From the NCBI RefSeq assembly GCF_012972675.1, contig NZ_JABCRE010000002.1, forward strand, positions 1,043,001 through 1,107,000: 64,000 nucleotides of DNA, in the 5' to 3' direction. How positions within the stretch are numbered: the first letter of the stretch is position 1; each line of letters begins with the position of its first letter. Both the position numbers and the translations under genes were made by a program. Positions 43,578-50,916 of this stretch are shown piece by piece. A model generated the notes under the pieces. It worked only from the letters and a program-made list of their open reading frames with translations, had not been told where the DNA came from and did not search any database. The stretch comes from Pontixanthobacter rizhaonensis (GTDB taxonomy: Bacteria > Pseudomonadota > Alphaproteobacteria > Sphingomonadales > Sphingomonadaceae).

Positions 43578-44747
43578 ATGTCTAACGCTCCATCATCCCA
43601 ACCATTTGCCGCGATCATTGTTGCCGCTGGTAAAGGGCTGCGCGCAGGACAACCACTGCCCAAGCAATTTGCACAGTGGCAAGGCAAGCCCGTGCTACGG
43701 CATTCCGTCGAGGCTTTTATCAAAGCAGGGGCCAGCCCTATTGTGGTCGTTATTCCCGAAGGGGCCAGCGATATTGCGATGGAAACGCTCAAGGGACTGA
43801 CAGGCGTTGCTTTCGTGATCGGCGGAATGACGCGTCAAGATTCCGTCCGCGCGGGACTGGAGGCCCTCGCGAGTCGGCATGCGCACCATCCCATCAGCTA
43901 TGTCATGATCCACGATGCAGCAAGAGCGACCCTACCGCAAAGTGTGATCACTCGGTTGCGCCAAGCATTGCAGCAGCATAGCGGCGCCATTCCGACCTTA
44001 CCGGTGGTAGATAGCCTGTCTGTCGACAAAGACGGCTTGATGGCTGGTTCCGCAGATCGTGCAGCCCTTCGCCGCGTACAAACGCCGCAGGCATTTCATT
44101 TTTCTGCAATTCTGGCGGCGCATCGCAACTGGACCGGCGTTACCGATGCAGGTGATGACGCTCAGGTTTTTGCTGCCTCGGGCGAGACTGTTGCCCATGT
44201 CTTGGGTGACGAAGCACTCAAAAAACTGACTTTCTCAGAGGATTTCATGACGACTTCACCAATATTCCGCACGGGCATGGGCTTTGACGTCCACAGGTTG
44301 GTCGAAGGCGAAGAATTGTGGCTTGGCGGATTGCATATACCGCACTCCCACGGGCTGGCGGGCCACAGCGATGCTGATGTGGCGCTGCACGCTATTGTTG
44401 ATGCGTTGCTGGGCGCTATCGCTGCTGGCGATATCGGCGATCATTTTCCGCCCACCGACCCACAGTGGAAAGGGGCTGCGTCGTCCCGTTTTGTGGAGCA
44501 CGCGGCCAAGCTGGTTCAGGAAGCGGGCTTTACGATCGCAAATGTCGATCTCACGATCATCTGTGAAGCACCGAAGATCGGCCCGCATCGCCAAACCATT
44601 CGGGAAATCATCGCTGGTCTACTGGCCGTTGACATCAGCCAGATCAGCGTGAAAGCAACAACCACAGAACGTCTCGGCTTTACCGGTCGGGGCGAAGGGA
44701 TCGCCGCCCAGGCCATTGCTAGCGTGATAAAGGAAAGCCAATCATGA
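43578..44747 (+). CDS. ispDF: Bifunctional IspD-IspF enzyme of the MEP isoprenoid pathway
   Basis: A 389-residue fusion of 2-C-methyl-D-erythritol 4-phosphate cytidylyltransferase (about 1-225) and 2-C-methyl-D-erythritol 2,4-cyclodiphosphate synthase (about 230-389), catalysing non-consecutive steps of the MEP pathway. IspD motifs: AAGKGLRAGQPLPKQF, DAARATLP and RRVQTPQAF. IspF motifs: GMGFDVHRL, GHSDADVALHAIVDALLGA and GDIGDHFPPTDP with the metal residues Asp and His. The fusion is typical of many Alphaproteobacteria. The start follows the family length; it overlaps the next gene by four bases. Confidence 0.96.
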   Translation: MSNAPSSQPFAAIIVAAGKGLRAGQPLPKQFAQWQGKPVLRHSVEAFIKAGASPIVVVIPEGASDIAMETLKGLTGVAFVIGGMTRQDSVRAGLEALASRHAHHPISYVMIHDAARATLPQSVITRLRQALQQHSGAIPTLPVVDSLSVDKDGLMAGSADRAALRRVQTPQAFHFSAILAAHRNWTGVTDAGDDAQVFAASGETVAHVLGDEALKKLTFSEDFMTTSPIFRTGMGFDVHRLVEGEELWLGGLHIPHSHGLAGHSDADVALHAIVDALLGAIAAGDIGDHFPPTDPQWKGAASSRFVEHAAKLVQEAGFTIANVDLTIICEAPKIGPHRQTIREIIAGLLAVDISQISVKATTTERLGFTGRGEGIAAQAIASVIKESQS

Positions 44748-45283
44748 TGAAGCCCAATCTTAGACATCTGTCAGCTGCAATCGCCGCTACGATTGCTCTG
44801 GCACAGCCCCAGATCGCTTTGGCCCAGCAATGCGTCGACCAAGACGATGTTGCTGATGCAACAGTCTATGCAATGCCCCTGCTCGCTTCAGCGTTCACTG
44901 GTAAATGTTCTGACAAGCTCGCAGCCGATGGCTTCATGATGACCAGTGGGGATGCTTTCGTTGCACGCTATGCTGAATTGCAAGATCAAAAATGGGCCGG
45001 CGCTTACAGATTGTTACTGAGCTTTGCCGCTGAGGGCAAAGGCGGTGGTCCGATGGCCGAGATGATGGCTAATTTACCCGAAGAGTCTGTGCGGCCGTTC
45101 GTCGACGCTATTATCGAACAAAAAGTCGCCGACGAAATCAAAGTCAAGGACTGCGCAAAGATCGAACGCGGGATCGAAATGCTGGCTCCACTGCCGCCAG
45201 AGAATATGGGCGGATTGCTGGCATTTATTATGGATATGTCCGGTGTCGATAAGCCATCACTCTGCGCATACGAGCCCAAATGA
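44744..45283 (+). CDS. Exported conserved-type protein of unknown function
   Basis: A 179-residue protein with a signal peptide ending near ALA-QQ (AAIAATIALAQPQIALAQ). The mature protein has four cysteines (QQCVDQ, GKCSD, VKDCAK, SLCAYE), compatible with two disulfides in the periplasm. It contains helices rich in Ala and Met and no domain that I recognise. It is coupled by ATGA overlaps with ispDF upstream and pncC downstream, so it is surely expressed as part of that unit. Confidence 0.75.
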   Translation: MMKPNLRHLSAAIAATIALAQPQIALAQQCVDQDDVADATVYAMPLLASAFTGKCSDKLAADGFMMTSGDAFVARYAELQDQKWAGAYRLLLSFAAEGKGGGPMAEMMANLPEESVRPFVDAIIEQKVADEIKVKDCAKIERGIEMLAPLPPENMGGLLAFIMDMSGVDKPSLCAYEPK

Positions 45284-45780
45284 CCGATTCAGTGCTCCCT
45301 GACGATATTGGTGAACTTGCCGCCCGAGTAGTAGCCGAGAACGCTGCAATAGGGCGCAAAATTGCAGTCGCCGAAAGCTGTACAGGCGGGTTGGTTGCAG
45401 CCGCAATTACCGAAGTCCCCGGATCTTCGGCGGTTCTGGATCGCGGGTTTGTGACCTATTCCAACGAAGCCAAGATGGAAAGCTTGGGTGTCGCCAGCGA
45501 TATCATAGAAACCTTCGGCGCGGTTTCAATCGCCTGTGTGTGGGCGATGGCAGAAGGCACGCTTAAGAACAGCAATGCAGACGTTACAGTGGCGATTAGC
45601 GGTGTTGCTGGCCCAGATGGCGGAACAGAGCTTAAGCCAGTTGGAACAGTTGTGTTTGCACGGTCTATTCGCGGTGATGAAGGCGAGCCGGAAGGCGAAC
45701 TGAAAAATTTTGGACAACTCAGCAGAGCTGAAATCAGGCGTCAGGCGACACTCTGTGCGTTGGAATTGCTATTGCCATAA
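45280..45780 (+). CDS. pncC: Nicotinamide-nucleotide amidohydrolase, CinA C-terminal domain
   Basis: Deamidates NMN to nicotinate mononucleotide in NAD salvage. 166 residues forming a single CinA-C domain without the N-terminal CinA domain: AESCTGGLVAAAITEVPGSS, FVTYSNEAKMESLGV and SGVAGPDGGTELKPVGTV. It is the last gene of the ispDF run, and its 3' 40 bases overlap the convergent ratA-like gene on the other strand. Identification of the domain is firm; the cellular substrate is from the family. Confidence 0.93.
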   Translation: MTDSVLPDDIGELAARVVAENAAIGRKIAVAESCTGGLVAAAITEVPGSSAVLDRGFVTYSNEAKMESLGVASDIIETFGAVSIACVWAMAEGTLKNSNADVTVAISGVAGPDGGTELKPVGTVVFARSIRGDEGEPEGELKNFGQLSRAEIRRQATLCALELLLP

Positions 45781-46202
45781 AGCTCGTCTGCGCGGGCTTC
45801 AAATGCGGCGACCATTTTGCGAAATGCACGATCGAAGTACTGACCGGCCAGCTTTTCAAAAACCCTGTTCTTGAACGTAAATTCAACCGAAAAATCGACA
45901 CGGCAACCGCCATTTTCTGCGGGTTCAAACGCCCACCGATTATCAAGGTCCCGCAAAGGTCCATCGACATAGTGAACTTTCAATTCCCCAGGCCGGGTTT
46001 TCAATACTCGCGACGTAAACTTTTCCCGTAACGATTTGAAGCCGACTACCATGTCAGCCACCATTTCAGTTTCGCTATCGGAGCGCACGCGGGTCGCAAT
46101 AACCCACGGCAGAAATTCTTTATAGCTGCCCACATCTGCGACCAGATCAAACATCTGTTCACAGCTATAGGGCAGTTCCCGAAATTCGCGAATACCGGGC
46201 AT
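45741..46202 (-). CDS. RatA/COQ10-like START-domain protein
   Basis: A 153-residue polyketide-cyclase/SRPBCC-fold protein related to COQ10 and RatA. The family start is PYSCEQMFDLVADVGSYKEFLPWV, and the C-terminal helix FEKLAGQYFDRAFRKMVAAFEARADELYG is typical. In mitochondria and many Proteobacteria these proteins bind ubiquinone and support respiration; the toxin label of E. coli RatA is probably not the main role here. It follows lipA at one base, implying co-transcription. Confidence 0.88.
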   Translation of the reverse strand: MPGIREFRELPYSCEQMFDLVADVGSYKEFLPWVIATRVRSDSETEMVADMVVGFKSLREKFTSRVLKTRPGELKVHYVDGPLRDLDNRWAFEPAENGGCRVDFSVEFTFKNRVFEKLAGQYFDRAFRKMVAAFEARADELYGNSNSNAQSVA

Positions 46203-47164
46203 TAGGTTGTCTGCTTTGCCGCCTGTTTCACAAACTTTGCCTCACGCGCTGCGCGCATTTCTGCAAAGTCATCGCCAGCGTGATAGCTCGACCGAGTAAG
46301 CGGGGAAGAAGCCACCTGCAAGAAACCCTTAGCGCGCGCAATGGCACCAAACGCATCAAACGCTTTGGGTGTCACGAAATCTTCTACCGTCGCATGTTTC
46401 GGCGTCGGCTGGAGATATTGCCCCATCGTCATAAAATCGATGTCTGCTGATCGCATGTCGTCCATGACTTGATGGACTTCCAACCGCTGTTCCCCCAGCC
46501 CGAGCATAATGCCGGATTTGGTGAAAATCATCGGGTTGTGGCTCTTCACTTCTTCCAACAAGCGCAGGGAAGCATAGTAGCGCGCGCCAGGCCGGATGGT
46601 GGGATAGAGCCTCGGGACAGTTTCGAGATTGTGGTTATAGACATCAGGTCCAGCCTCACAAATCGCCTCCACAGCTGCGCGCATTTTGCCGCGAAAGTCC
46701 GGTGTCAAAATTTCAATTGTGGTGTTCGGAGTCTCCCGGCGGAGAGCCTTGATCACCTTCACAAACTGCCCTGCCCCGCCGTCCGAGAGATCATCCCGGT
46801 CAACCGAAGTAATAACGATATGCTCAAGCCCCATTTTACCGGCGGCAATGGCTGTATTTTCCGGCTCCATCGGGTCGACAATCCGCGGCATTCCGGTTTT
46901 CACATTGCAGAACGCGCATGCCCTTGTGCACACGTCGCCCAAAATCATCACGGTCGCGTGTTTTTTGGTCCAGCATTCGCCAATATTAGGGCAAGCTGCT
47001 TCCTCGCAGACAGTATTGAGATTGAGTTCGCGCATCAACTTACGCGTTTCATGATACCCCTTGCTAACCGGGGCTTTCACCCGGATCCAGTCGGGTTTCC
47101 GCTGACGGAGTGGGCGGTCGCCATCAGGCGTTGGGGCGCTGGAGAGATCATTCATAACCGCCAT
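46202..47164 (-). CDS. lipA: Lipoyl synthase
   Basis: Radical SAM enzyme inserting two sulfurs into protein-bound octanoyl groups to make lipoyl cofactors, needed by PdhC and other E2 proteins. 320 residues. Auxiliary cluster cysteines [12 protein letters not shown] and the radical-SAM CTRACAFC motif are visible, with later [17 protein letters not shown] and GLGEQ. The auxiliary-cluster serine is in LTRSSYHA near the end. It heads the lipA-ratA-like pair on the minus strand, divergent from sbtA. Confidence 0.97.
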   Translation of the reverse strand: MAVMNDLSSAPTPDGDRPLRQRKPDWIRVKAPVSKGYHETRKLMRELNLNTVCEEAACPNIGECWTKKHATVMILGDVCTRACAFCNVKTGMPRIVDPMEPENTAIAAGKMGLEHIVITSVDRDDLSDGGAGQFVKVIKALRRETPNTTIEILTPDFRGKMRAAVEAICEAGPDVYNHNLETVPRLYPTIRPGARYYASLRLLEEVKSHNPMIFTKSGIMLGLGEQRLEVHQVMDDMRSADIDFMTMGQYLQPTPKHATVEDFVTPKAFDAFGAIARAKGFLQVASSPLTRSSYHAGDDFAEMRAAREAKFVKQAAKQTT

Positions 47165-47305
47165 TTAGGGGTCTAGCTTCAGCTTCGCAATGCCAGTCAC
47201 GTGCAAAGCTATGCGAGCTATCATGCCATTATTGCAACAGATCGTGATCGGGGATGAAGCCATGGCTCGATTGCTCTTTTTCCGCTTGGCTATTAACGAA
47301 GATGT

Positions 47306-48283
47306 ATGGATATAGCCGCCTTACAAACATTCACATCCCCCGTGGTGCTGTTCTTTCTCTTAGGCTTGCTTGCCGCAGTCGTGCGCTCGGACCTCGCAAT
47401 CCCGGAAGCGATAGCAAAGGGCATGTCTCTTTATTTGATGGCAGCGATTGGTCTGAAAGGCGGGGTTGCTGTCTCCAAATCAGGGTTGGATGCCACAATC
47501 ATCACTGCGCTCGCCGCAGGTATAGCCGCCAGCTTCCTGCTTCCTTTCATCGCCTACGCAGTTCTAAAAACTTTCGGCAAGCTGGATCGGCTAAATGCGG
47601 GTGCGGTTGCTGCGCATTACGGCTCCGTCAGCGTGGTTACCTATGTGACGGCGGTCGAAATCTTTGAACTGTCGGCTGTTCCCGCAGCCGGGTTTATGGT
47701 GGCTGTTTTGGCGGCAATGGAGACCCCCGCAATATTAAGCGGCCTCTTGCTGGCCAAAGGCGGAAGCAAAAATGGCGATCCAGAGGAACGCGGCGAAATG
47801 TTGCGGGAGGTGTTCCTCAACGCATCAGTCGTTCTCCTGCTTGGCAGTTTTGCAATCGGAATGGTTGCTGGCCCCTCAGGTTTTGCAGAGGTTAGCCCGT
47901 TCTTCGAAGCTGGCTTCAAAGGCGTCTTGTGCCTGTTTCTGCTGGATATGGGACTCATTGCCGCGAGACGAATGATGGATAGCCGCGCAATCACTTGGCG
48001 CTTGGTAGTGATCGCAATCGCATTACCGCTTTTCAACGGGGCTTTGGGAGTTCTGGCGGGAACGGCGATTGGATTGGATGTTGGTTCTGCGGCGGCGTTT
48101 GGGGTGTTGTGCGCCAGCGCAAGTTATATTGCTGTGCCGGCAGCCATGCGACTGGCATTGCCGCAGGCAGATCCCGGAATTTACCTGACAATGTCGCTCA
48201 GCATCACCTTCCCGTTTAATATTCTCGTCAATATCGGGCTACTGACCGCGTTGGCCAAAGCCTTAGGAGGAATGCCGCTATGA
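47306..48283 (+). CDS. sbtA: SbtA-type sodium-dependent bicarbonate transporter
   Basis: A 325-residue inner-membrane protein with ten hydrophobic segments in two five-helix halves. The N-terminus (VVLFFLLGLLAAVVRSDLAIPEAI) and IGLKGGVAVS, AHYGSVSVVTYVTA, LDMGLIAARRM and ASASYIAVPAAMRLA match the bicarbonate transporter family known from cyanobacteria. It couples Na+ to HCO3- uptake in that group. It overlaps a PII-like sbtB by four bases, and a carbonic anhydrase follows, so bicarbonate as substrate is well supported by context. Confidence 0.92.
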   Translation: MDIAALQTFTSPVVLFFLLGLLAAVVRSDLAIPEAIAKGMSLYLMAAIGLKGGVAVSKSGLDATIITALAAGIAASFLLPFIAYAVLKTFGKLDRLNAGAVAAHYGSVSVVTYVTAVEIFELSAVPAAGFMVAVLAAMETPAILSGLLLAKGGSKNGDPEERGEMLREVFLNASVVLLLGSFAIGMVAGPSGFAEVSPFFEAGFKGVLCLFLLDMGLIAARRMMDSRAITWRLVVIAIALPLFNGALGVLAGTAIGLDVGSAAAFGVLCASASYIAVPAAMRLALPQADPGIYLTMSLSITFPFNILVNIGLLTALAKALGGMPL

Positions 48284-48588
48284 TCGAAACTGTTGTCAGA
48301 AAGCGAATTGAGATCCTCGCCGATACACCATTGGCGAAACGCGTTACACGCGCGATCGACAAGGTAGAAATCAGCGGCTGGACAATCTTACCTGTTCAGT
48401 CTGGCAGCGGCCGTGATGGGCCGTGGCGTGACGAGCGCGTGACGGGTTCCGACAAATCCCTCATTCTCACCATCGCGTCTGAAGAAAAGGCCAGTCTCTT
48501 GTCAGAAGAATTGGTCCCGATTCTCTCCAGCCACGGACTGTTGCTAACAATGTGGGATGTTGAAGTGGTACGCGGGGAGCGCTTCTAA
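48280..48588 (+). CDS. sbtB: PII-like regulator SbtB
   Basis: A 102-residue PII-fold protein. The ferredoxin-like strands LAKRVTRAIDKVEISGWTILPV and SLILTIASEE, with a shortened T-loop (SGSGRDGPWRDER), are visible. Cyanobacterial SbtB binds adenine nucleotides (cAMP, ADP, AMP) and controls SbtA. The C-terminal redox loop with a Cys pair found in the cyanobacterial form is absent; this protein ends VVRGERF without cysteine. Overlap with sbtA by four bases and with the carbonic anhydrase gene at one base supports a single transcript. Confidence 0.88.
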   Translation: MIETVVRKRIEILADTPLAKRVTRAIDKVEISGWTILPVQSGSGRDGPWRDERVTGSDKSLILTIASEEKASLLSEELVPILSSHGLLLTMWDVEVVRGERF

Positions 48589-49229
48589 TGCCAGAGTTTG
48601 CCCAACTACTAGAAGGCTACCGGCGTTTTCGCACAAACGGCTATCAGGCCCAAAAGGACCGGTACAATAGCCTCGCGGCCAATGGCCAATCACCCAAGTT
48701 GATGGTTATCGCTTGCTCCGACAGCCGAGTGGATCCTGCGCAGATTTTCGATGTTGATCCGGGTGAAATTTTTGTGGTGCGCAATGTTGCTGCGCTTGTT
48801 CCTCCATTTGAAACCAATCCCGGCCTGCATGGGGTGTCCGCTGCATTGGAATTTGCAGTAAACGTGCTTCAAGTTCGCCAGATAGTAGTCATGGGCCACG
48901 GATTGTGTGGCGGGTGCAAAGCAGCGCTCACTCAGGAATTAAGTGGCTCCGCTCCGGGCGAAGGTGGGTTCGTTGCAAATTGGATTGGATTGCTGGATCA
49001 GGCGCGTAAACCAGTGGTTGACAAATTTGGCCAAACTGGGCGCGACGCAGAGCGCAGTATGGAGCTTGCCGCCGTTAAAGTCAGCTTGGAGAACCTGCTG
49101 ACATTTCCAAATGTAATCGCGCGGGTAAAATCTGGCAACTTGGTATTGCGCGGGACATACTTCGCGATCGCAGATGGCGTTTTGCACGTCCTCGATACAG
49201 ATACAGGCGAGTTCTCGCCTCAGACATAA
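48588..49229 (+). CDS. Beta-class carbonic anhydrase
   Basis: Zinc enzyme interconverting CO2 and bicarbonate; 213 residues. Zinc ligands: Cys in CSDSRVDP (with the catalytic Asp-Arg dyad), His and Cys in HGLCGGC. GYRRFRTNGY at the N-terminus and LRGTYFAIADGVLHVLD at the end are typical. No signal peptide, so cytoplasmic. Being last in the sbtA-sbtB unit it would turn imported HCO3- into CO2 or hold the inorganic carbon pool for carboxylases. A strong terminator follows the stop directly. Confidence 0.95.
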   Translation: MPEFAQLLEGYRRFRTNGYQAQKDRYNSLAANGQSPKLMVIACSDSRVDPAQIFDVDPGEIFVVRNVAALVPPFETNPGLHGVSAALEFAVNVLQVRQIVVMGHGLCGGCKAALTQELSGSAPGEGGFVANWIGLLDQARKPVVDKFGQTGRDAERSMELAAVKVSLENLLTFPNVIARVKSGNLVLRGTYFAIADGVLHVLDTDTGEFSPQT

Positions 49230-49260
49230 AAAAGGCGCGAGCATCGCACTCGCGCCTTTT
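49230..49260. terminator. Bidirectional Rho-independent terminator
   Basis: A 12 bp perfect stem AAAAGGCGCGAG/CTCGCGCCTTTT with a 7-base loop follows the carbonic anhydrase stop, with T-tracts on both strands. It can end the sbt-CA transcript and, on the other strand, the TPR-type gene. Confidence 0.9.
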
Positions 49261-49283
49261 AAGACTGTATTGGACTTGGCGAA

Positions 49284-50618
49284 TTACATCGCTGAGGCCG
49301 CACTTTCAGCTGTATCAGCAACCGGCGCTGCATTTTGCTCCGCATAAATGCTCCACAAAGTCGCAATTGGGCCGCGAACCCCGGTCACCTTGGCGAAAGT
49401 CGCAGCGGCTTCTTGGTTCTTACCTTGGTCTGCTTGCGCAATACCAAGCCGGGTCAGTACCCGAGGCATATCAGCCCCGCTCTTGTTAGAGGCGATCATG
49501 TACATTTCCTCAGCCTTCGCGCTCATGCCGTAGCTCAGCATCGCATCGCCAGCGGCGGTCGCCGTCAGTGCAGTAGAAGAGGATTTACGCGCATCACGCT
49601 CCAAAGCGGGAAGGTCCGCCTTGTCAGCCGCCAAACGCTGGCTAGCAATAGATTGCGCTTCAACCACGAACGGGTCGTTTGATTCCAGCAAACCAGCAGC
49701 AACGCCTGCTGCGGCCACCCGCTTTACTTCGCCAGGCAAACGTCGAGCATCTGCGGACTCGATATAATCAGCGTAATCCCTTCCATCGCGCAAACTGCCG
49801 GTCCGGTCTGCCAACCGCAATAGATCCAGCATCGCATTATTGTCATAATCGAAATAATTGCGCTGGATTGCGATCGCATCGCCCCAGCTCGTCGTGGATG
49901 GATAAAGTCGCGCATATTCAGCGCTCAACACCACAGCCTCGCGCGCCAGATCATTCGTGTAGGCGACCGCGACACCGCGCCTCAACCAACCTTCATCTGG
50001 CAACAATCCTGCGCTTTTCTTCTTTTCAATCTCGTCTTTTAAATAGGCCAAACCTTCGGCGTATTTTTCTTCATCGAAATAGCTCTCTGCAATCACACCC
50101 TCCAGTCCAGGCGAACCGCTATAACCGCCTGCAATTGCGCGCATGAACATCTTCCTTGCAGCCGCAAAATCGCCATCGTCTGAGGCCAGTTGCCCAGCTG
50201 TGAGAATATACTGCTCTAGGCGGTCAGCTGGCAACTTTCCGCTATTTAGCATCATGTCCAAAGCCTGCCTCTGCAGTTTCAGATCTTTTGTGGCGATACC
50301 AATATTGTAGATCAGGCCACCACCAGCCAGTTTGTCATCGGCTGTTTCCATCGCAGCGACCACACCAGGTACGCCTGCTTTCAAGGCTGCAGCATCGGCA
50401 GCAGGATCCTGGGATAGCGTGTTGAGCGGCGTGTAGGCAGCAACAAAACCCTTCGAATAGTCAGGCTTGCCAGCCTTGTTTTTCTTATCCTTTTTTCTTT
50501 GCGCGTGTGCGGTGTCTGCGAACGCTGTCAGTCCAACAGCGGAACCGCACAGAAGTGCGATTGCTAAAGCGATGTGCGAGCCGGTTCGTTTGGCCTGCTT
50601 AGGGGCGGATACAGTCAT
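49284..50618 (-). CDS. Exported TPR/Sel1-like repeat protein, function unknown
   Basis: A 444-residue protein with a signal peptide (SHIALAIALLCGSAVGLTAFADTAHAQ, cleaved near AHA-Q), a Lys-rich stretch (RKKDKKNKAGK), and helical repeats with the A/G spacing of TPRs (LASDDGDFAAARKMFMRAIAGG; YFDEEKYAEGLAYLKDEI; AQADQGKNQEAAATFAKVTG). No catalytic motif is seen. A GGAGAG site favours the ATG at 50618 over an in-frame GTG five codons upstream. It is divergent from gyrA by 298 bp. A periplasmic scaffolding role is possible but unproven. Confidence 0.78.
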   Translation of the reverse strand: MTVSAPKQAKRTGSHIALAIALLCGSAVGLTAFADTAHAQRKKDKKNKAGKPDYSKGFVAAYTPLNTLSQDPAADAAALKAGVPGVVAAMETADDKLAGGGLIYNIGIATKDLKLQRQALDMMLNSGKLPADRLEQYILTAGQLASDDGDFAAARKMFMRAIAGGYSGSPGLEGVIAESYFDEEKYAEGLAYLKDEIEKKKSAGLLPDEGWLRRGVAVAYTNDLAREAVVLSAEYARLYPSTTSWGDAIAIQRNYFDYDNNAMLDLLRLADRTGSLRDGRDYADYIESADARRLPGEVKRVAAAGVAAGLLESNDPFVVEAQSIASQRLAADKADLPALERDARKSSSTALTATAAGDAMLSYGMSAKAEEMYMIASNKSGADMPRVLTRLGIAQADQGKNQEAAATFAKVTGVRGPIATLWSIYAEQNAAPVADTAESAASAM

Positions 50619-50916
50619 CTGGGTCTCTCCCACGAGAAGTTAATTTGAAGCCTTAATAGGCTGAAAAGCAGTTACGATCGCAGCTAATGCCGGTTCGCGT
50701 CTGCTATTGCAATCGTCATAGCTCCATTGCCCTGAACAGGCTTTGAACGCACTTGGAGAAAGCACCGCGGCATGGTCCAGATGCAGACCATAGTGATATG
50801 TGGAAAACACCTCGATTCATGGCGCAATACAGGCCGCCCGAGTGGTGCAGAACACGCAAATGCTATATGCCGACGGTATAAATTCCCGCCCGGGAAGCAG
50901 TTAGAGAAGATATCCT
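50619..50916. promoter_or_regulatory. Divergent intergenic region upstream of gyrA with inverted repeats
   Basis: This 298 bp gap holds no convincing gene. Visible elements: ATGGTC-N8-GACCAT at 50772-50791; a -10-like TATAAAT at 50877-50883; and TTCCCG-CC-CGGGAA at 50883-50896, overlapping where gyrA transcription would start. AGAGAAGA at 50903 serves as the gyrA ribosome site. A supercoiling-responsive promoter would be expected here, but nothing in the sequence proves it. Confidence 0.4.

Noticed and set aside
45741-46202. Toxin-antitoxin system suggested by the RatA name
   Set aside because: No antitoxin partner is adjacent, and the lipA neighbour and COQ10-like fold favour a ubiquinone-binding role.
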